Shown: positions 31,387-41,871 of the stretch, piece by piece
Layout of the letters: every line of letters begins with the position of its first letter
Position numbering within the stretch: position 1 is the stretch's first letter
Source of the DNA: Lepidodermella squamata
Lineage: Eukaryota; Gastrotricha
NCBI GenBank assembly: GCA_047495785.1
Contig: JBLDXI010000018.1
Location: 1-64,000, forward strand
Reading direction: 5' to 3'
DNA length: 64,000 bases
The notes under the pieces: model-generated
The model's input: only the letters and a program-made list of their open reading frames with translations
Told to the model about the DNA's origin: nothing
Databases searched by the model: none
Program-made: the position numbers and the translations under genes

Positions 31387-32310
31387 TTAAAATGCCTTCC
31401 AGCTACCATTCCCGGCGCAAGTCAAATTCACAGCGATATTTACGTTTAAATTGTTCGGCCCCAGGAGAGAAACCGGGCAAGTAACATTCGCTCCAACTGG
31501 GAAATCACTGCCAATAAAACCAACAGGCGAAGAACACTGGAACCCGGCTAAAACTGGCAAGCCCTTACAACTAGTATTAGGCGCCGAAATCTGGAGCGAG
31601 GTGGATCGACACATCGGTTTCGAGGACCAAGTGCCAGCTGAAGAAGTGCAGAAAATCGGAGATTGACCAACAAGTGCAAAGCCGCCGAAACAGTAACATT
31701 GAACCGGCCAGCCTCGTCCACCAGCGAATTCATGCAGCAAACAATTCGCATTGTCCGGCATCGAATCAGGCCATGTTGGCTCGCAAGTGCCATTAGCGAT
31801 TTTAGGAATCGAATTTTTACAAGACAACGGGACTGGCATCGAATTGCGCTGGTTGCACGTGGAAGTATACGGATCGTCCTCGAGCGGAGGGGTTGTCATA
31901 GGAGTTGTTGTTGAATCAATTTGACGGCAAGTTGGCAATCGCGTCCAACTGCCGCTGGTCGATGTGCAAAATGCGTTGGCACCATAGGGCCCGTTTTCAA
32001 GCACGAACCCTTCAAAACAGCGGCATCTCACTGGCCAACCTCTTCCAGCTGCTATTTCGTGAAGAAGACAGTTGGCATTGTCTGGTTTGTCCGTCCACCA
32101 CGGCTCGCAAAGTCCTCCGACGATTTTAGGCAGAGTCTCTCTGCAAGCTTGAGGTACAGCCATTGAATTTTGCGGATTGCATAACGAGGCAGTAGTCGAT
32201 CGATAATTTTGGCGGTAAGTTGATGTTCTAGGAGTTGTATCCGTTGCTTGGCCTTTGATTTTTGACAGAGAAAGCAAAAGCAAAACGGTGACTTGCAAAA
32301 GGTGTATCAT
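31387..32310 (-). CDS. Secreted protein with sushi (CCP)-like repeats
   Basis: The intronless gene encodes 307 aa. A signal peptide (LLQVTVLLLLSLSKIKG) precedes a Thr-rich linker. Two near-identical cysteine-rich repeats follow (about residues 43-128 and 149-235), each with CEPxW, PDNANCLLHE, GRGWPV, C-C-F and a closing FCTS...GxW...PxCR, which is the sushi/CCP ending. A third partial unit ends LTCAGNGSWKAF at the C-terminus without a final cysteine. CCP proteins serve in adhesion or complement-like recognition; the exact role is not known. The truncated third unit could mean a missing 3' exon. Confidence 0.6.
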   Translation of the reverse strand: MIHLLQVTVLLLLSLSKIKGQATDTTPRTSTYRQNYRSTTASLCNPQNSMAVPQACRETLPKIVGGLCEPWWTDKPDNANCLLHEIAAGRGWPVRCRCFEGFVLENGPYGANAFCTSTSGSWTRLPTCRQIDSTTTPMTTPPLEDDPYTSTCNQRNSMPVPLSCKNSIPKIANGTCEPTWPDSMPDNANCLLHEFAGGRGWPVQCYCFGGFALVGQSPIFCTSSAGTWSSKPMCRSTSLQISAPNTSCKGLPVLAGFQCSSPVGFIGSDFPVGANVTCPVSLLGPNNLNVNIAVNLTCAGNGSWKAF

Positions 32311-33096
32311 GTTTATTTTTGTGTCTTGTGACGAGTGGCATCGTTTAATTGTCTTTCAGCCATGCCTGCCCACGAATCTACTCAACCGATCCTTCGAGGC
32401 CTAATACATATATGTGTCAGGTGAGAGCCAAAGGAGGAAAAAAGTATTTTGCGTTACGAGGTATAATATGTATATATAAAAGCATGGAGAAGAAATAACC
32501 ATGCGGCATCGTTTCAATAGCTACGAGAGAGTTTGCCACAGATTACAAGCCTTATTAAACAGAAAAAACATCGGAGCATGATTCATAGAAATAGGTGAGT
32601 CGGAAAGGTATCTATTTCTGAATGAAATGTTGATTCCTGTAAACCAGATCCGGCAAATGGAGCGAAACATGAACATGTAACATGGGACTGCTCTTTTTCA
32701 CAGCTTATACATAATTGTAATGTTTCTTCTACCTTTCACCTCCATGTTCTATCATCTCAAATGGCCTCATTTTAGGAACAGCTGCGTACGAATATCATTA
32801 AACAGCATTGCCTTATATGGTAATGTGAAACGTAGTCCGAAGTGCAATTTGCTCACGACAGCTGATTCTCGGAATCTAAATTGTGTGAGAACTTCACTGC
32901 TTTAACCGTTTACTTAGAAAAATCTCGACGCTTCATCGTATCATCTGATCAAATATCGCCGGATGATACGATGCAGATGCCTACGAAAATGACGCTATAT
33001 TCAACACTGTGGGCAAACAAATCACACTTTAATAATTGAACGATTTTTTTCGATTATATTCAATTTCAAGATTTACTTTTCGAGGAGTTTCCTAGG
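32311..33096. other. Intergenic, upstream region of amidase-like copy 2
   Basis: A TATATAAA box lies at 32473-32480, far upstream of the next start codon, and a strong hairpin is annotated separately. No gene is recognised. Confidence 0.4.
32934..32973. promoter_or_regulatory. Perfect 12-bp stem hairpin upstream of amidase-like copy 2
   Basis: CATCGTATCATC (32934-32945) and GATGATACGATG (32962-32973) are exact inverse complements around a 16-nt loop. The hairpin ends 124 bp before the start codon. It could be an operator-like site or the core of a small inverted-repeat element. Confidence 0.5.
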
Positions 33097-33759
33097 ATGA
33101 AATTCGTTCTTGGTTCAATCCTTGCAGCTGTATCTGCGGCAGTTAGCGATGCTCAGGGCGACCCATCGAAAGCACTGCAGTTCGCTCAAGGCTACTGGAA
33201 CTGCTTGACCTTGGATTGCCCGGAGAAAGTGCCTGAAAAGACGCCAGCGAGCGGCTCGCAAATTCAATGCGCCGAATTTGCTGCTCGTGCCCTTGCAAAT
33301 GGAGGCTACTTCCCTGGCCTCAGCGCTTTCGAAACCAACATGAACAAGTGGTGGTACTACAAAATCAACGGCACCGACCACAGCTTGACCAAGCCAAGCC
33401 GCCACGGTCCGAGTTCGAACAGCCCGAGAAACGGCCTGGCTGAAGCGCTGGCGAATCTCGGCTGGACCCTCTGCGATGCGTGCAAACCTGGAACCTGTCG
33501 GGCGAATGTTACAAGGACCAGCATGTTCAACGTAACTTTTGTCGACGATAACTACTGCACTGGTCAAACTTGCGATTTCGTCGGCGTTAAGAAGTGCATT
33601 GACATTGCGAGCGTTGTCTTCGTCGGTGGTCAACTGCGCCACGTTGCTATTGGCGTCGGTCCTGGTCGGTTGAGTGCCCACAACGGGGCACTGCAAGATG
33701 CCGATTACGGCGAATTCAAGAGCATCGGCTACAACGCTGTCTACATGCCACCGAAATAA
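33097..33759 (+). CDS. Secreted papain-fold putative amidase, copy 2
   Basis: This intronless gene encodes 220 aa. The signal peptide is at residues 1-19 (LGSILAAVSAAVSDA). The Cys block is QCAEFAARALANGGYFPGL, the WWYYKING strand follows, then the His block RHVAIGVGPG and LSAHN. Copies 2-4 share SxxxPSRHGPS, GLAEAL and YCTGQ, so they are closer to each other than to copy 1. Many cysteines fit an extracellular protein. Codon use is GC-rich. The best matching fold family is Amidase_6/NlpC-like; the substrate is unknown. Confidence 0.6.
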   Translation: MKFVLGSILAAVSAAVSDAQGDPSKALQFAQGYWNCLTLDCPEKVPEKTPASGSQIQCAEFAARALANGGYFPGLSAFETNMNKWWYYKINGTDHSLTKPSRHGPSSNSPRNGLAEALANLGWTLCDACKPGTCRANVTRTSMFNVTFVDDNYCTGQTCDFVGVKKCIDIASVVFVGGQLRHVAIGVGPGRLSAHNGALQDADYGEFKSIGYNAVYMPPK

Positions 33760-35512
33760 CCTGCACTTCGAATGTAACGCTTCACTTTAATTAACTTCAA
33801 GGTTCAAGGGGTAACTTGATTTACTCGTTTCCATTTGAGATTTCGGGTTCAAGTAATGCAATTATACCTAAATAAATAAATGGCAGGCTTTCTCTTCATT
33901 TTTCTGCCGTTTTGGTAAAATATTCTAAAAGCATGTTACATGAATCACGAGGATCAGAGAACTTTTGATATTTCACGCCCGAAATTCGAACATAATTTTC
34001 TTCGATTAAGTGGAGAAACGCAACGTTCTGACATTGAGAAAAATACTTCCGCGATACACACTTAGTCGCATCCCTTGTATGTTGATTTTCTTGAATATAA
34101 GAAAGTCGAAAGTGTCGGGTAAGCTAGTATAAGTATTTAAGGCTTTAAAAGATACCAGACGAAGGACGAAGTAATCTCTTTAGTATTGGGAGTGTGGTCA
34201 TGGTAATTTCTAGATTGCTGGAATCCTGAACTATGGAAAATGTTCGACAATATGTCAACCATTCAACGTTGGATCTCATTCAACCTGTTTAATGGCTTGG
34301 ATTCCGGTTTAGATCCAACCAAACAGGTTCTATTGGTTCTACAGGAAGAAATCCGCTGATGCTGCGGCTTTGAAATGTTCAGCGTAATCTATTTGTTTTA
34401 TTGATTCTGACGACGAGCCTTTATGCGTTATGCGTAGATTTTCATATCATCTACTACAGCCTATCGCAGTAAAACATATTTCAGCGTGGTTAACATCGTC
34501 AGAGCTACTCAAGTAGAATCAGCTGCCCGGCAACGGTTGAGATATTTCGAAAATAGGTTAAACAGGGAAATTAATTTATGGAGCAAACAATGAAAACACC
34601 CCGTCCCACATTAGGCCAGATGCCAGATTTGATATTCGGGACGAGGACGGTAGTAGTAGATGCTAAGTTAGGACAAGCTGCAGTTTCCTAATTTATATCA
34701 ATAATGATTTGAAACTTTGGCAACAGAGGGTTACTATTATATGCTCTATTCTATGAGCAGCTACGGACACCATCCTATTTAATTACGATTTACAGAAATG
34801 ATAAGAATTTCAATAAACCTTATCATTTTGTACGACTTTACCCTACCATATCCAAAAGTTGAAATACCGTATTTTTTCCTATAGCAGCCCGGGCTACTAA
34901 AATGTCAACCTCAAAATTTTGAAAATTTCAGAAAATAATTGGGGAATCGTTCGTTTTCGATGTTTTCGAACCGACTTGACCCCTCATCTCTGGGTTACTA
35001 TTAGTGGATGAGCTACTATTGGAACAAATACGGTATGTGGCGTCCTCAATGGCCGTTGTGCACCTTTGTAAGATATCACAAGCTATATTTCAGCACTGTG
35101 GTGACGAAATCATGTCAAACCGTTTGAAAGGAGGACGAATTCAAGCTTGATACGGTGGTTGCGGAAGGCAGTAACGGGACAGGGATCATTCAGTGTATAT
35201 AATTTGAATTTATTATTCACTTTCTTTACAGATGTCTCGAATGTTCTAGCAAATTCTTCAATATTATTTAACCTATTTCTCGAAATTTTACGGGCCCCTG
35301 GCCTAATTAAGGCAGCTGAATTTACTCTCAAATCGTAGGTGGAACACGACACGTAATTCAACGGCGCGAGCTAAAGTAAACCCATGTTTAGTTTCAAAAA
35401 CAGCTGAACACGCACATCAGTAACTTAACGAAGATAAGTACGCGATGTAATCATTATCAGCCAAATAAATAGCCGTCTCTTGAACTGTGAAATTCCATAT
35501 TTCTCCTTTACC
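33760..35512. other. Intergenic, no gene recognised
   Basis: AT-rich sequence with only short frames. An imperfect inverted pair around CAACCTGTTT/AAACAGGTT lies near 34280-34332. A TATA-like AAATAAATAG lies 43-52 bp before the next start codon. Confidence 0.5.
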
Positions 35513-36178
35513 ATGAACTATTTCGCTTCTCTCATTGCCATCGTCGCCCTCGTCGCATCTTGCAACGCAGGCGGTGATCCGGCCAAAACGGTCGAATTCG
35601 CCAACAACTACTGGAACTGCCTAAGTTTGGACTGCCCAACTCGAGTCCCGGAAGGCACACCCGCGAACGGATCAATCTTCCAATGCGCTGAATTCGTAGC
35701 TCGCTCCCTCGCAGCTGGCGGCTACCTGCCCGGTCTATCGCCGCTTGAGACCAACAACAACAAGTGGTGGTACTACAAAATCAACGGAATCGACCACAGT
35801 TTGACCAAGCCAAGCCGCCACGGTCCGAGCTCGAACAACTCCCGCAACGGTTTGGCTGAGGCTCTTGAGAATCTCGGTTGGAAACTGTGCGACGCTTGCA
35901 AGCCTGGCAACTGTGCAGCTAATGTCACCAGGACTAACAAGTTCAACGTTACCTTCGTCGATGCCTGGTACTGCACTGGCCAGACTTGCGACTACGCCAA
36001 TGTTCAGAAGTGCATTGACAAAGCGAGCGTCGCCTTTGTTGGTGGCCAGCTGCAACACGCCACGCTTGGTGTTGGACCCGGCAAGCTGAGTGCCCACAAC
36101 AACGCCCTGAGCAACGGCGACTACAGTAAGTTCAAGTCAATGGGCTACGACGCCGTTTACCTGCCTCCGACTGACTAA
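35513..36178 (+). CDS. Secreted papain-fold putative amidase, copy 3
   Basis: The 221-aa intronless gene starts at MNYFASLIAIVALV, a clean signal peptide; an in-frame upstream ATG would add eleven residues and spoil it. Candidate catalytic residues are Cys58 (QCAEFVARSLAAGG), His182 (QHATLGVGPG) and His195/Asn196 (LSAHN). Potential N-glycosylation sites are NGS (52) and NVT (137 and 145). The gene sits in a same-strand row with copies 2 and 4, consistent with tandem duplication. Confidence 0.6.
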   Translation: MNYFASLIAIVALVASCNAGGDPAKTVEFANNYWNCLSLDCPTRVPEGTPANGSIFQCAEFVARSLAAGGYLPGLSPLETNNNKWWYYKINGIDHSLTKPSRHGPSSNNSRNGLAEALENLGWKLCDACKPGNCAANVTRTNKFNVTFVDAWYCTGQTCDYANVQKCIDKASVAFVGGQLQHATLGVGPGKLSAHNNALSNGDYSKFKSMGYDAVYLPPTD

Positions 36179-36929
36179 GCGCTGAAATTCACGGCAAGAT
36201 TCGGTGAAGGCAAAAACAACTCATATACGATTCAACCTGTTTGGGAGGGTAAAACTTCTTGGGGAGTGTTTCACATGATATATGAGACTTGGGAGAATAA
36301 AATTCTGGTTTCAACTTGCAAGAATGTCGTTATATTTTTCGAAGTCCAATATCGCTCACGAAACCAGCTGATGAGAAAATATGGAAATAATCTCAAAGGT
36401 AGACCGTCGGGAGGTTTTTACTTTTTCTCTTTTTCAACTTTGAGAAGCGATAACTCGGTGACGGTGATGGGTAATTAGCTCAGGATATTTTCTGTGGATT
36501 TTTTGTTTTTATGCATTTTTAGGTAACCTTGAAGTAAGAAAGATGATCGCGCAAATTAACCCTGTAGCTTTCATGTTTCCTATTTGAACCTCATGAGCAT
36601 AAAACATACCAAAAATCTTGTTCGCCCCCCTGAACTTTGATATTTCCATTTCATACAGCTGACTTGGATGCCGCTCTACTCTGCAAACATGAAAGAGGTT
36701 TAAAATGTCTCCTGCTAACTTGCCTGGGATAACAGAGCCCTCCACGCCCTCCTACTCGAACTTACGTTCCATTATAAACATTCAGTGACAGAGTGCAGCT
36801 GAGCAAATTAAAACCCCGTGCCTCGGAGCTCTCATAATTAAAATACGATGAAATGTAAATAGAACTCAGATTTAAAGTCGAAAGCTGCGATCCATTTCCA
36901 TTAATTTTTCTCTAAATTCTGAAGATATC
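36179..36929. other. Intergenic, no gene recognised
   Basis: Only short motif-free frames are present between the third and fourth amidase-like genes. Confidence 0.5.
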
Positions 36930-37595
36930 ATGCAGTTTTTCGCAAGTATTCTACTCTCAGGGATTTTCATGGGAACAATCACTGCTCAGGGTGATCCGGC
37001 TAAAGTTGTCGAGTATGCGCAGAACAACTGGGACTGTTTGACAGTCGATTGCCCTGTTCGCGTGAAGGAAGGAACGCCAGCGAACGCTACCCAAATCCAG
37101 TGCGCTGAATACGCTGCTCGAGCTCTGGCATATGCAGGATATTTCCCTGGCCTCAGTGCTACTGACAACGTAACGAAAATGTGGTACTACAAGATCAACA
37201 AGGTTAGCCACAGCTTGTCTATGCCCAGCAGGCATGGTCCAAGTGCTAGTGGTACGAAAAACGGCCTGGCTGAAGCGCTGGTGAATCTTGGCTGGAAGCT
37301 ATGCGATGCGTGCCAACCGGGAACTTGCCAGGCTAATATGACCAGGACTAATATGTTCAATTTCACATTTTTCGACGACAATTATTGCACTGGCCAATCG
37401 TGCGATTACGTCGGCGTAAAGAAGTGTATTGACAAAGCGAGTGTGGTGTTTGTTGGCTCACAGCTGCGTCATGTTGCAATTGGGGTAGGCCCGGGAAGGG
37501 TGAGCGCCCACAACGGGGCGGTGAATAATTCCGACTACAGCATCTTCAAAGGCATGGGATACACCGCCGTCTACACGCCGCCAGCTGCTAATTAA
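36930..37595 (+). CDS. Secreted papain-fold putative amidase, copy 4
   Basis: The 221-aa intronless gene has a signal peptide (FFASILLSGIFMGTITA). The Cys block is QCAEYAARALAYAGYFPGL, the middle has MWYYKINKVSHSL and SRHGPS, the His block is RHVAIGVGPG, and VSAHN follows. It resembles copy 2 most in the C-terminal half (YCTGQ, then DYVGVKKCIDKAS). The second residue of the usual GG pair is kept but the first is Ala (AYAGY). Confidence 0.6.
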   Translation: MQFFASILLSGIFMGTITAQGDPAKVVEYAQNNWDCLTVDCPVRVKEGTPANATQIQCAEYAARALAYAGYFPGLSATDNVTKMWYYKINKVSHSLSMPSRHGPSASGTKNGLAEALVNLGWKLCDACQPGTCQANMTRTNMFNFTFFDDNYCTGQSCDYVGVKKCIDKASVVFVGSQLRHVAIGVGPGRVSAHNGAVNNSDYSIFKGMGYTAVYTPPAAN

Positions 37596-37929
37596 CTGAT
37601 CATGTACTATAACTATACTATATATGACTTATAGTAATGGGTTATCTATCTCTTAATTGATTCTATACAATTCTATGATTCTATGAGGTGGCGGTTTTTC
37701 GGCCCAAGGTCTATCGCTGAGTATCTGAGGTCTATAGCACAGTTGCGTGGAATCCGACGATTCAAGTGAACTCGCCGCCCCTAGATTGCTAATGCAAGGT
37801 TGAAATGCTGGTATCTAGAAATTAAACTCCCGAAAAAAGCAGATGAATGCAAATTGTTATGTGCCAATAGCCAATATAAGAGGCACATAGCTATGTGTCA
37901 ATAGCACACCGTAAAAATTATGAAAAAAT

Positions 37930-37990
37930 AGGAAAAAAGGGGATTCGAACCCTGAGCTGTTGCCACTTGCCACTACACTATCATCCTGTC
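37930..37990 (-). repeat. tRNA-like fragment with A and B boxes (SINE head or decayed tRNA)
   Basis: On the minus strand an A-box-like TAGTGTAGTGG is followed by a perfect B box GGTTCGAATCC. The boxes are about 28 nt apart, start to start, shorter than in a full tRNA, and I cannot fold a complete cloverleaf with paired acceptor stem. A tRNA-derived SINE head or a deleted tRNA pseudogene is likely. Confidence 0.4.
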
Positions 37991-38531
37991 TAAGATTGGC
38001 TGAAAATGCTTATGTGTATGGTTCTATTGTTAGTCTGTAAATAGAAATGCCGGAAAAGGATGACTACAAGACCTAGCTCTGCTGCGCCGTGGTCTCGCCT
38101 CATGAACCGTCCAGTGCCTCATGGTAGAACACCAGACCAGCAACAAGATTGGTGAACAAAGTCGTGTATACCATTGGTTCACCGAAAATTCCTAATGAAA
38201 ATTGGTGGAGACCTCACCTCGTCATGTTGAGGCAAACAAAGGCGAATGCATCGATTTTCACTGCTGTTCACAAGAAATGTTTGTGGGCAAGGGTGAACAC
38301 GATGTCACCCCTTCGTTCGACAATCTTTGTGCCGCGCAAATGAAAGGAGGCCAATCCTCCATGGTGCCGGTATAGCTCACTATACAAATACTGCAATACA
38401 TCATGAAGGTTAAACACTAAAGTTTCTTTACTTATTAAAATTGCTAATAAAACATCGGCTATATAGGCAGCCCATTTAATTATGTTGCACGCCACAGCCA
38501 ATTAAGTTGGATCAACATTAAAGCTCTCCGC

Positions 38532-38697
38532 CAGTGTGCGAAGTAGGATCCGGGAGCTGAGGTGTTTTCTGCCTGTTTTCTAGGACCCAGCCGAATGAAG
38601 CAAAGGGTCCCCCCTGTGGTTTTTTCAGCTTTCCTCTGATTGGAGTCCCGGAGCTGGGGTGTCGCGACACCCCAGCACCCCTCTACTTCGCACCCTG
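38532..38697. mobile_element. Short MITE-like repeat, second copy of the CAGTGYGCGAAGTA family
   Basis: It starts CAGTGTGCGAAGTAGGATCC and ends CTCTACTTCGCACCCTG. The internal GGAGCTGGGGTGTCGCGACA contains the palindrome TGTCGCGACA. A degenerate relative lies at 49706-49841. Confidence 0.6.
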
Positions 38698-38785
38698 CTC
38701 TCCGCCTAGGTTCGATTTGGATCGATTTTTGTTGATCGGCATGAGCTACCTGGTGAGAGCTACTATCGTTTTTAGGAGAAACGAT

Positions 38786-41002
38786 TTAAATCATTTGCTG
38801 TACATAATATGCGTCAACCCCCGCACTGAGGATAGCGACCAAGCTTGCAGCGCAAACATCCGCCAGCCTGACGTACGCTACAGATTTGTGATTTTCCAAT
38901 CTGTGAATCGACACAGAGTAAGCAATAAACTCATAAAAGCATAGAAAAAGCCCCATGGTAAATTTAAAAGCGATGATGTTGACAAGGTAAACCGTCTCTG
39001 AAGTCTTTGGTATGTTCTCGAACACCAGTGACAGCAGAACTGTAAACGATAGAACCAATGCGACGCTGGTACCAGCTCGATCTGGTGAATCCGGCGGTAA
39101 AACCAGCACGTACAACGAGATGACTGGGAGAAACAAATATGCGACGTAATACTCTGCTCGACGTTTGAATGTGATCGGTAAAATCATTCGAGGCACCGCA
39201 CCACCTCCGGTTTGATTCTCGTAATGAATGCGAGGTGTACCACAGCCCACAAATTTCCAGATATCTGTGTCTCCAATGAATGTCTCTCTAGACGCCAAAT
39301 CAACTTCGAAATGGGTGATGTTGTATGAGATACCAAGGTTGTCCTCGCCTTCGAAGACGATATTGCACTCGAGGGAATCAAATGGGAATTTAGTGAATGA
39401 AAATTCAGCGCAAACAGTTTCCAATCGATTTCTCACCCAAATCGATGATATTCCATTGTTAGCGAATGGCCATGTTATGACTTTTTCGTCGGGATCACTG
39501 GAAAATTACAATCCACAGTTTGGAAATTGAAATGAATGGTTATTCGAATTTGTGAACTTGGAATACTGTTATATTGCCGTGTCAGTTAGACCTCCCTCCC
39601 CACGGAAACTCAATGACTGTAAAACCCCTTTTTCGCAGTGACTTTGAATTCGCGGTCATGCCCTGTCAGGAGTTCGTGCGAGCGGATGCGTGAAATCAAC
39701 TCCAATAACCTAGCAAGTGGTTTTTAGTGAACTTAAGACCTCGCGCGCTGATCTCAATGGTGAATTTCGGATTGAACTGCCGGTTTTTACACCAAAATGA
39801 AGTTCTGGAAACGCTCCTTCCAGTGAATATAGATTCTCACTCTGAAATTGTGATGGTAAAAAGTTTGACGTTCGCAACAACTTTCTTCTTGCACAGCTGG
39901 CATTCGCGCAAAATTTAAGGTGGACGTACAACTTTCTCCCATTACATTTTTCGAGCGAGAAGCCTATATTAAATAGAAAAGCTGCCTGAATTTCATTCTG
40001 GAGTAAAAGCAGGCAAAATGTCGTCAATTTTCCTTTGCCATCAGCGCGCGCGGTCGAAATTCTGTCTCTGCTGTTTGCCAGAGCGCGCAGTTGCTGTTTT
40101 TGCGCGTTCCAATCAGCCAATTGGAGAATTGCAAGTCCATTGTTTTCAAACAACGGTCACAAATCACAGATCAAGACTGCGCGTAGCTTATTGTGTAATA
40201 CTCACAAGCGCGTTGCCGAACTAGCTCCGCCCGGATGGGGTCGAGGGATGCGGTTATCAAAAACGCAAGAATTCAGAGCAAAAAACGCTAACCATGATCT
40301 ACATGCGCTAGAAAACTTGTGTTAATATTTGCACGAATTCTTTCGGCATGAGCAAATTCTCGCTGGGTTTCACTTTTCGCGGATCTTAAATTCGTGGTCC
40401 CTTCATACCGCGAGAATAGCTATAACAATTTTTGGGTGATCTGCCTCAAGCGCCTCACTTGTTTTCCAAATTTTGAAGATTACCTACCTGAATACCGGAG
40501 TTGACATTTTCAGCGGGTTGACATGAACGAGCGGTGGGACCCATTGATACCTCACGGGCTTCACCACGGTCAACTGCTGCAAAAGTCGAGTCTCTATCAG
40601 ATCCCTGCAAAGTGTCTCGTTTTCGAATAGATCTTCGCAATTCGCAACTGGGCACGTCGTTCGCCATTTGGCTTCAATCCACACCAGCAGGGACAGGCTG
40701 TTCAATGTAAAAATTAAAAATCGATAATTAAGTCTTATGCTTATTGGCAAGCACTTACTCTTTACTTACCTTTGGTCGAGGTCATCGATTGCCATAAATC
40801 GAGAGAGGCTGAAAACTATTTCCACCGCGATGGGCCTTTTGCGATAGACCAGCCAATAGTTGGGCAAAGCTGGAGATGAAGCTTCAGGACAGAACTGATC
40901 ATAGGCTTTCTCTAATGAAATCTTGGATAGTTCGGGAGCATTTAAAGCTTCAGATGCGCATATGAATTCAAGAAGCATAAGCGCTGTCACTTTCATTTTC
41001 AA
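38786..41002 (-). CDS. Divergent Cys-loop ligand-gated ion channel, LGIC-1 (shortened M1)
   Basis: Exons 41002-40770, 40697-40488 and 39497-38786 give 384 aa. A signal peptide leads to an extracellular domain with QFCPEAS, RFMAIDDLDQ, TTCPVANC and YQWVPPLVHVNP. The Cys-loop is CAEFSFTKFPFDSLEC, with 14 residues between the cysteines rather than the usual 13. M1 (FLPVISLYVL) runs directly into PPDSPDR and lacks five residues present in all paralogues. M2 is VALVLSFTVLLSLVF with Asp at -1', Leu at 9' and Glu at 20', suggesting a cation pore. M3 and M4 are separated by a very short loop. The first (3') intron is 990 nt. The M1 deletion makes function doubtful. Confidence 0.8.
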
Positions 41003-41790
41003 GCTGGGAAAGGCTCACTGACCCACTGATAGTTTTCGTTGCCACGATTTAAAGCTAACAATGTTGATTCTCAATGTCTTCAGTGGCTGCTTGCAGAGGA
41101 AAATTTTGACAAATCGTTAGCGGCGTTAAAAATATCGGATTTGGGCTCGTTTGCATCCATTCTAGGGTCTAGGTGACAAGTTAAAAAGTCTTTTGCGTTT
41201 GCCTATTCATTCAAATGAAAAAAAGCCGCTATTTACTTGTAACCCGTGACCTTAAAACGGATGTAAACAAGCCTGAATTCGCGTTACTCAACGTCGCGAA
41301 CGATATGTTTTCCGCGGCAGTTTGCAGAGCATTGATCTTCTCCTTTCATATCAATAAAGTAAACGCTGTGGGGAAGTCTGAACTACGAATGATTCGGAAG
41401 GTCGATTCCTTGGAACCCTTTTTTAAATGTTAATTTCTACCATGAAAAGAATACTCGACATAGACCGAATAGCTGTGTTACGACCCGAGTCCGAAAGCGA
41501 CCACATCGCTCTCTGGTCGACGGGCCTGCAATGTTTGTCGGGCTTCGGCTCGTAGGTTTCAATGGGCTCAAAATTAAGAACAATGGATCAAACATGCGCA
41601 CATGAGACAGAGCCCCGACTGCGTTTAATTTCAACTTTTTACTAATCGTTCTTTTTTTATTCAGTATTCGGGCTCGGTGGAAGCGAAGTATAAAATGTCT
41701 ATTACTAACTGAGCGGCCAATGCTTGAGTCACAAACAGCTAGGCGGAAACAAAAAACGCGAGACAGTTAAGGCGCGCTTAATATATATCA
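41003..41790. other. Intergenic, no gene recognised
   Basis: The 5' flank of LGIC-1 and the 3' flank of a LINE fragment. Short frames only. Confidence 0.4.
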
Positions 41791-41871
41791 TTTATTTATT
41801 TAATTTAAAAACTGCAGTTTCGCGTTGCGCGTGTACACAGTGATTTGTTTTTATATACAGTTTTCAAATAT

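Larger units (their letters stand above)
37596..38785. other. Intergenic with tRNA-like and MITE sequences
   Basis: No protein gene is supported. A tRNA-like internal promoter region and one short MITE are annotated separately. Confidence 0.5.

Noticed and set aside
32473-32480. TATATAAA as the core promoter of amidase copy 2
   Set aside because: It lies about 620 bp upstream of the start codon with no evidence for a 5' UTR intron.
33115-33696. A 193-codon minus-strand frame across amidase copy 2
   Set aside because: Mirror frame of a GC-rich coding gene; similar shadows occur across copies 3 and 4.
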